Part shown: positions 59,743-64,000 of the stretch, in pieces
How positions within the stretch are numbered: the stretch's first letter is position 1
How the letters are laid out: the number at the start of each line of letters is the position of its first letter
From: JAPLSN01 sp964482955
GTDB taxonomy: Bacteria > Spirochaetota > Spirochaetia > Treponematales > UBA12059
Length of the DNA stretch: 64,000 nucleotides
NCBI GenBank assembly: GCA_964482955.1
Contig: CAYZZW010000001.1
Coordinates: forward strand, 1 to 64,000
Direction of reading: 5' to 3'
Program-made: the position numbers and the translations under genes
Notes under the pieces: generated by a model
Seen by the model: the letters and a program-made list of their open reading frames with translations, nothing else
What the model was told of the DNA's origin: nothing
Database searches by the model: none

Positions 59743-60581
59743 TCCTTCACCGCCCCCGCGGTCATCCCTTCGATGAAGCGCTTTTGCATGAAGAGGAAGA
59801 CGAGGATCATCGGCAGCGCGACGAGCGTCGTGCCGGCGAGGATCTCGCCGTTGTTGATCGTGTTCTTGAGCTGGATCTGCGTGAGGCCGACCGGCAGGGT
59901 GAACAGCTTTTCCGAGCTCGTCACGATGCGGGGCCAGAGGAAACTGTTCCACGAGTTCATGAAGGCGAAGATGACGAGGGTCGCGGTGCCCGGCAGCGCG
60001 AGCGGGAAGGCGACGCGCCAGAACACGCCGAACTCGCCGCAGCCGTCGATGCGGGCGGCGTCGAACAGCTGGTCCGGCAGCGACTTCATGAACTGGCGCA
60101 TGAGGAACATGTTCATGATCGAGAGCATGTCCGGGACGATGAGCGCCTTGTAGCTGTCGAGCCACCCGAACGCGCTCATGATCTTGTACATGGGGATGAG
60201 GTTCACCTGGAACGGCACCATGAGCCCGAAGAGGAGGACGAAGAAGATCGCGTCGCGCCCCGGGAACCGGAGCTTGGCGAAGGCGTAGCCGGCGAGGGTC
60301 GAGAAGAACGCCTGCCCGACGGTGACGACGAGCGAGACGAGGACGCTGTTCGCGAAGAAGCGCGCGAAGTTCGGCATGTGGACGAAGAGCTTCGGATAGT
60401 TGTGCGTCACGAGCGGATTCGGCCACCATTGCGGCGGCGAAGCCAGGATGGCGCCCTCGGGCTTGAGGGAATTCGTCACCGTCCAGTAGAAGGGAAACAG
60501 CATGACGAGGGAGGTCGCGACGAGGACGGCGTAGAGCGCCACCCGTCCGACGAGACGCCGCACCCGAATGCGGTTCTTCAT
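59739..60581 (-). CDS. Sugar ABC transporter permease, MalG-like
   Basis: 280 residues, about six spans. The family N-terminus LVMLFPFYWTVTNSLKP, the middle MVPFQVNLIPMYKIMSAFGWLDSYKALIVP and the EAA loop ARIDGCGEFGVFWRVAFPLALP are clear. Pairs with the MalF-like permease that ends 3 bases before its start, whose last codons supply the AAGGAGG ribosome site. The dedicated ATPase is not in this operon; as in many CUT1 systems a shared MsiK-type ATPase may serve it. Confidence 0.95.
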   Translation of the reverse strand: MKNRIRVRRLVGRVALYAVLVATSLVMLFPFYWTVTNSLKPEGAILASPPQWWPNPLVTHNYPKLFVHMPNFARFFANSVLVSLVVTVGQAFFSTLAGYAFAKLRFPGRDAIFFVLLFGLMVPFQVNLIPMYKIMSAFGWLDSYKALIVPDMLSIMNMFLMRQFMKSLPDQLFDAARIDGCGEFGVFWRVAFPLALPGTATLVIFAFMNSWNSFLWPRIVTSSEKLFTLPVGLTQIQLKNTINNGEILAGTTLVALPMILVFLFMQKRFIEGMTAGAVKE

Positions 60582-60584
60582 CGC

Positions 60585-61502
60585 CTAATCCTCCTTCCCC
60601 TTGAAGCGCCATTGCACGAAGGAGACCGCGAGCAGGATCACGAACAGCACGTACGCGATGGCCGAGGCGTAGCCGAGCCGGAGATCGCGGAATTTCGAGA
60701 AGAGGTAATAGACGATGGTCGAGTATTCCGGCCCCGGGTTCGGATGGGCGCGCATGAGCGTGTACGGCAGGTCGAACACCTGGAAACTGCCGATGAGGCC
60801 GACGCAGTACACGAAGAAGAGCACCGGCTTGAGCGAGGGCAGCGTCACGTGGACGAACTTCCTCCACGCCCCGGCGCCGTCGAGCGTCGCGGCCTCGTAC
60901 AGGTCCTTCGGCACGGACTGGAGCGCCGCGAGGAACACGACCGTCTCGAAACCGAAGCCCTGCCAGATGCCGGCGATGGAAATCGAGAGCATGACGAGCT
61001 TCGGGTCGGACAGCCAGAGGCTCGGCGCGGCGCCGAAGAGCCCGAGCGCGTAGTTGAGGACCCCGCGCTGGTTCAGGATGAGGCGCCACACCATGGCCAC
61101 GACGATGGCCGAGGTCATCACGGGCAGGAAGTACGCCGTCCGGAAGAATCCCTGGAACTTCACCTTCCGGTTGAGGAGGAGGGCCGTCGACAGCCCGAGG
61201 GCGGGCCCGACGAGCATGCCGAGGACGACGTAAATCAGCGTGTTCCGGAGCGACTCGTAGAAACGGAGATCCGTGAAGAGCTTCGCGTAGTTCCGCAGGC
61301 CCACGAACTCCGGGGCCTGGACGCCGTTGTAGTCGGTGAGACTCCAGACGAACGACATTGCCATCGGCACGAAGATGAAGAGCGCCGCGCCGAGGACGAC
61401 CGGGGCGATGAACACGTAGGCGAACGCGTACTTCGCCAGGCGCGCGCGCGCCGTGGATCGGTTCGACGCCGCCGGGCGCGGCTCTTGATTTCCGGATTTC
61501 AT
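60585..61502 (-). CDS. Sugar ABC transporter permease, MalF-like
   Basis: 305 residues, six spans. AYVFIAPVVLGAALFIFVPMAMSFVWSLTDYNG is the usual start and the EAA loop reads EAATLDGAGAWRKFVHVTLPSLKP. Forms the membrane channel of a CUT1-type importer with the MalG-like partner. GGGGAGG precedes the ATG. The binding-protein gene lies 85 bases upstream. No operator or terminator was recognised in that gap. Confidence 0.95.
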   Translation of the reverse strand: MKSGNQEPRPAASNRSTARARLAKYAFAYVFIAPVVLGAALFIFVPMAMSFVWSLTDYNGVQAPEFVGLRNYAKLFTDLRFYESLRNTLIYVVLGMLVGPALGLSTALLLNRKVKFQGFFRTAYFLPVMTSAIVVAMVWRLILNQRGVLNYALGLFGAAPSLWLSDPKLVMLSISIAGIWQGFGFETVVFLAALQSVPKDLYEAATLDGAGAWRKFVHVTLPSLKPVLFFVYCVGLIGSFQVFDLPYTLMRAHPNPGPEYSTIVYYLFSKFRDLRLGYASAIAYVLFVILLAVSFVQWRFKGKED

Positions 61503-61587
61503 GCGCCCTCCCCGTTCCTTCCGTGACGGATCGCCGTCGGCCTGACGGCGGCGGCGAAAGCGACCCCGCTTCCCCCGCCGCCTTCGC

Positions 61588-62844
61588 TCATTCCGCGAGC
61601 AGGCCGTCGACCTTCTCGGCGGCTTCCTTCACGGCGTCGTCGAGCGTCTTCGACTTGTTCATCACCGCGGCGATCATCTCGTTGAGGACGACGTCGATCT
61701 CCTCCCACTGGCGGATCTTGGGGAACGAGACCGCCGACTCGAGCGCCTGCTTGTAGACTTCCATCGGCTTCTGCCCGCCGAAGTAGGGGTCGGGGGCGTT
61801 CACCTCGGGATCGGCCAACGCGGACAGGAGCGCGGGAGCGGCGCCGGCCTTCGTATAGACGAGCTTCGCGTTTTCCGGGCGCAGCATGAACTCGATGAAT
61901 TTCCAGGCGGCTTCCTTGTGCGCGGATTTCTCGGGGATGACGAGTCCGGTCCCGCCGAGGTACGAGCCGGCCTGCTTGTTTCCCGGGTGCGGCGCTATCC
62001 GCCACTTGCCGGCCATGTCGGGCGCGGCTTCCTTGAGCTGAGCCATGCGGTAGGGGCCGTCGGTCCACATCGCGAGCCGCCCGTCCAGCGTGCCCTGGAG
62101 CACGTCGCCCGAGTCGGCGATCCAGTTCATCGCCATCCGGTGCTTGAACACGAGATCCGTGCAGTAGCGGAAGGCTTCCATGCCGGCCTTGTCGTTGAAC
62201 GCCGCCTTCTTGTTGTCCGGGGTCAGGATGGATCCGCCGTTCTCGTAGATGAACTGCGCGACGTGGAAGAAATCGGGCTGGAAGCACATGAGGTTCATGT
62301 CGCCCTTGGCCAGCGCCTTGCCGACCTTGACGAGTTCGTCCCAGTTTTTCGGGGCCTGGAGGCCCAGGGCGTCGAAGAGGTCCGAGCGGTAGTAGAGCGC
62401 GTAGGCGTCGAAGTCGTAAAGCGCCGCCACGTACTTCCCCTCGTGGCTCATGGCCTTGAGGGAGAACGGCGCCCAAGCCTGATCGAAGGACTGGCCATTG
62501 AGCTTGCCGCCGGAGAGCGCTCCGATATCAGCCAACGCGCCGAGCGAGGCGTACATCGGCAGCCAGGTCATGTCGGCCGTCACGACGTCGGGAACCTCGC
62601 CGCCCGAGAGCACGACGTTGAGCTTCGTGTGCATCGTGTCCCAGTCCAGGTCTTCCCGGTTCACGACGATGCCCGGATTCTCCTTCCGGAACGCCTCGAT
62701 GATCGGGGCGATCGGCGAAACTTCCTTGCCGTAGTAGTCCCAGACGGTGATGGTCGTCTGTTCGACGGCCTTCGGCTTGCAAGCCGACGCGCCGAACGCC
62801 AGCGCGACGGCGAGAAACGGGATGACGAACCGGCTACACTTCAC
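61588..62844 (-). CDS. Sugar-binding lipoprotein, SBP family 1
   Basis: 418 residues. Start is a GTG (AAGGGGG upstream) and the signal ends in a lipobox (GASAC), anchoring the receptor to the membrane. The mature domain (TITVWDYYGKEVSPIAPIIEAFRKENPGIVV, DVVTADMTWLPMYASLGALADIG) is a CUT1 oligosaccharide-binding fold, with the C-terminal block GGTGLVIPEKSAHKEAAWKFIEFML. Works with the two permeases downstream. The substrate is probably an oligosaccharide released by the glycosidases of this locus. Confidence 0.95.
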   Translation of the reverse strand: MKCSRFVIPFLAVALAFGASACKPKAVEQTTITVWDYYGKEVSPIAPIIEAFRKENPGIVVNREDLDWDTMHTKLNVVLSGGEVPDVVTADMTWLPMYASLGALADIGALSGGKLNGQSFDQAWAPFSLKAMSHEGKYVAALYDFDAYALYYRSDLFDALGLQAPKNWDELVKVGKALAKGDMNLMCFQPDFFHVAQFIYENGGSILTPDNKKAAFNDKAGMEAFRYCTDLVFKHRMAMNWIADSGDVLQGTLDGRLAMWTDGPYRMAQLKEAAPDMAGKWRIAPHPGNKQAGSYLGGTGLVIPEKSAHKEAAWKFIEFMLRPENAKLVYTKAGAAPALLSALADPEVNAPDPYFGGQKPMEVYKQALESAVSFPKIRQWEEIDVVLNEMIAAVMNKSKTLDDAVKEAAEKVDGLLAE

Positions 62845-62928
62845 GTTTTCCCCCTTGTGATCGGCCCGGGCCGGACCATGCCGCCCGAAAGCCGTCTATC
62901 GATGCCCAAGCCCTCCGTTCCGGGAGGC

Positions 62929-64000
62929 TTACGATCTCCAGCTCAAAATCGCGCCGTCGTGGGCCGCGAGCGCCAGCTTCCAGCCGCCCGGCACCTTCGC
63001 CAAACCGCCGCGGCGCGCGGGCCCGACGAGTTCGAGCGCCAGCACCGGAATCGACGACGTCACGGTCAAATCCAGGTCGCGCGCCGAATGGTTCGCGATC
63101 ACCGCGTAGCCGCGCCCCGCGCCCGAGAGGACCGCGACCTCCGCGGACGGGTCCGAGGTTTCGAACGGGGGCTTCGCGCCGAGCCAGTCGGCGAAGGCGC
63201 GGTACAGCCGGTGCGTCGACTCGTCGCCTTCGAACGCGCTCGGCGTCTTCGCGAGATAGCTTTCGATCGGGTACGCGCAGACGAGGGTCTTGCCCTTCCC
63301 GAGTTCGTTGGCGACAAGGGCCGGCCGGCCCGCCCCGTCGACGCCCACCACCCGGCCGCCGTCGACGGCGAGCAGGGCGGGCCAAGAGCGGTGACCGCCT
63401 TGCGGCTTCCACGCGAAGGACTCGCCCGTGCGCAGGCCGGAGAAATCCTCGGTCATCGTGATGACCGCCTCTTCGACGGGCGCGTGATCGACGAGGCGCG
63501 CGCCGAACAGCGTCTCCATGGCGGGAATGGCCGCGTCAGCGCAGAGCGAGGCGTAGAGCCCGCCGCCGTTCCGCACCCAGGCTTCGGCGCGGCCCCAGAA
63601 ATCGGTGTGGAGATGGACGAAATTGCGCTCGGTGGACGTGAGGGGCGACGGCAGGAACAGGAGCTTCGCGTCCTCCCACGAACCGCGCTCGCGGGGCAGC
63701 TCGGCCTTGAGTCCCGCGCGGCGGGCGAGGACGAAGGACGAGAGCATGCCGCCCATGATCCAGAGGTTGTCCTCGTCGGCGCCGTCTTCCGCATGGCACT
63801 CCTGGACGGAGGTGTACGGAATCGCCCCGGACACGGGCAAGCCCGTGCCCTTCATGTCGCCGTGGAACTTGCCCCACTCGTGCGGCACGACGATGGCGGC
63901 TTCGCCCTTCGCGGGCTCTAGCCCCTCGAGGTCGAGCGCCTCGAGCAGGGCGGCGAATTCGCGCACCGCGACGCCCGCGGGCCGGTCCTTCCGGTCCCAG
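62929..64000 (-). CDS. Glycosidase with GATase-like domain, 5'-truncated by window edge
   Basis: At least 356 residues; the reading frame stays open to the right edge (WDRKDRPAGVAVREFAALL), so the N-terminal part is missing. The visible part has a GATase1-like domain (AKLLFLPSPLTST, VRNGGGLYASLCADAAIP) and C-terminal beta domains (YAVIANHSARDLDLTVTS), as in GH42-type beta-galactosidases and related trimerisation-domain proteins, where the catalytic barrel comes first. Assignment to a numbered family is not possible without that barrel. It is the first visible gene of the sugar operon; 84 bases separate it from the binding protein. Confidence 0.72.
   Translation of the reverse strand, partial: WDRKDRPAGVAVREFAALLEALDLEGLEPAKGEAAIVVPHEWGKFHGDMKGTGLPVSGAIPYTSVQECHAEDGADEDNLWIMGGMLSSFVLARRAGLKAELPRERGSWEDAKLLFLPSPLTSTERNFVHLHTDFWGRAEAWVRNGGGLYASLCADAAIPAMETLFGARLVDHAPVEEAVITMTEDFSGLRTGESFAWKPQGGHRSWPALLAVDGGRVVGVDGAGRPALVANELGKGKTLVCAYPIESYLAKTPSAFEGDESTHRLYRAFADWLGAKPPFETSDPSAEVAVLSGAGRGYAVIANHSARDLDLTVTSSIPVLALELVGPARRGGLAKVPGGWKLALAAHDGAILSWRS

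Overview
The window is a G+C-rich (about two thirds) bacterial chromosome segment with dense, mostly operonic genes and almost no phage or transposase content. Signal-peptide proteins without a lipobox (OppA) beside lipobox proteins suggest a diderm cell. The mix of a 7TM-SpoIIE phosphatase, STAS protein, class III adenylate cyclase fused to an ATPase/TPR region, CheR/CheD-MCP/CheW module, WD40-caspase and GTP-type PEP carboxykinase fits a free-living or gut-associated member of the Spirochaetota best. That assignment is inference; no rRNA is present to settle it. Layout: 1-4.7 kb, an oligopeptide ABC importer (oppA, a terminator, then oppB-oppC-oppD) on the minus strand. 5.0-7.1 kb, a small heat-shock gene behind a textbook sigma-54 promoter, then an MFS exporter. 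7.3-9.3 kb, a HEAT-repeat protein and an initiator tRNA flanked by an array of tRNA 3'-end-like segments. 9.4-13.6 kb, a SpoIIE-type phosphatase facing a STAS protein, a TPR protein and a lipoprotein. 13.7-21 kb, priA, family-4 uracil-DNA glycosylase, the large adenylate cyclase and an M20 peptidase. 21-25 kb, an NlpC/P60 lipoprotein and two surface lipoproteins. 25-28.5 kb, gamma carbonic anhydrase, cysteine synthase, a DUF1801 protein and a ZIP-like membrane protein with an inserted cyclic-nucleotide-binding domain. 28.7-35.7 kb, a WD40-caspase, a beta-propeller protein and pckG in one tight operon. 35.9-38.6 kb, an SPFH protein and two small membrane proteins. 38.6-44.9 kb, three cobalamin genes (cbiB, cobD, cbiA), a flavodoxin/nitroreductase pair and glycerate 2-kinase. 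44.9-55.1 kb, sensory genes: a hybrid kinase, a GAF protein, cheW, a cheD-MCP fusion, cheR, a D-serine dehydratase-like enzyme, a solute-binding protein and a second kinase. 55.2-64 kb, a carbohydrate locus: glycosidase-like proteins, ROK kinase and a three-part sugar ABC importer. Most noteworthy points: (1) a dispersed, structured intergenic repeat, four copies, whose first three bases are in every case the TAG stop codon of the adjoining gene and whose stems covary; (2) a CheD deamidase fused to a receptor signalling domain across a hydrophobic segment; (3) an exported 14-repeat WD40-caspase co-transcribed with PEP carboxykinase; (4) a ZIP-like transporter interrupted by a cNMP sensor, with an adenylate cyclase about 8 kb away; (5) a perfect sigma-54 promoter before the small heat-shock gene; (6) a recurring promoter arrangement that predicts leaderless mRNAs. 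Working together, the region handles peptide and sugar uptake, phosphoenolpyruvate/oxaloacetate and glycerate metabolism, late corrinoid synthesis, and a large share of signalling.
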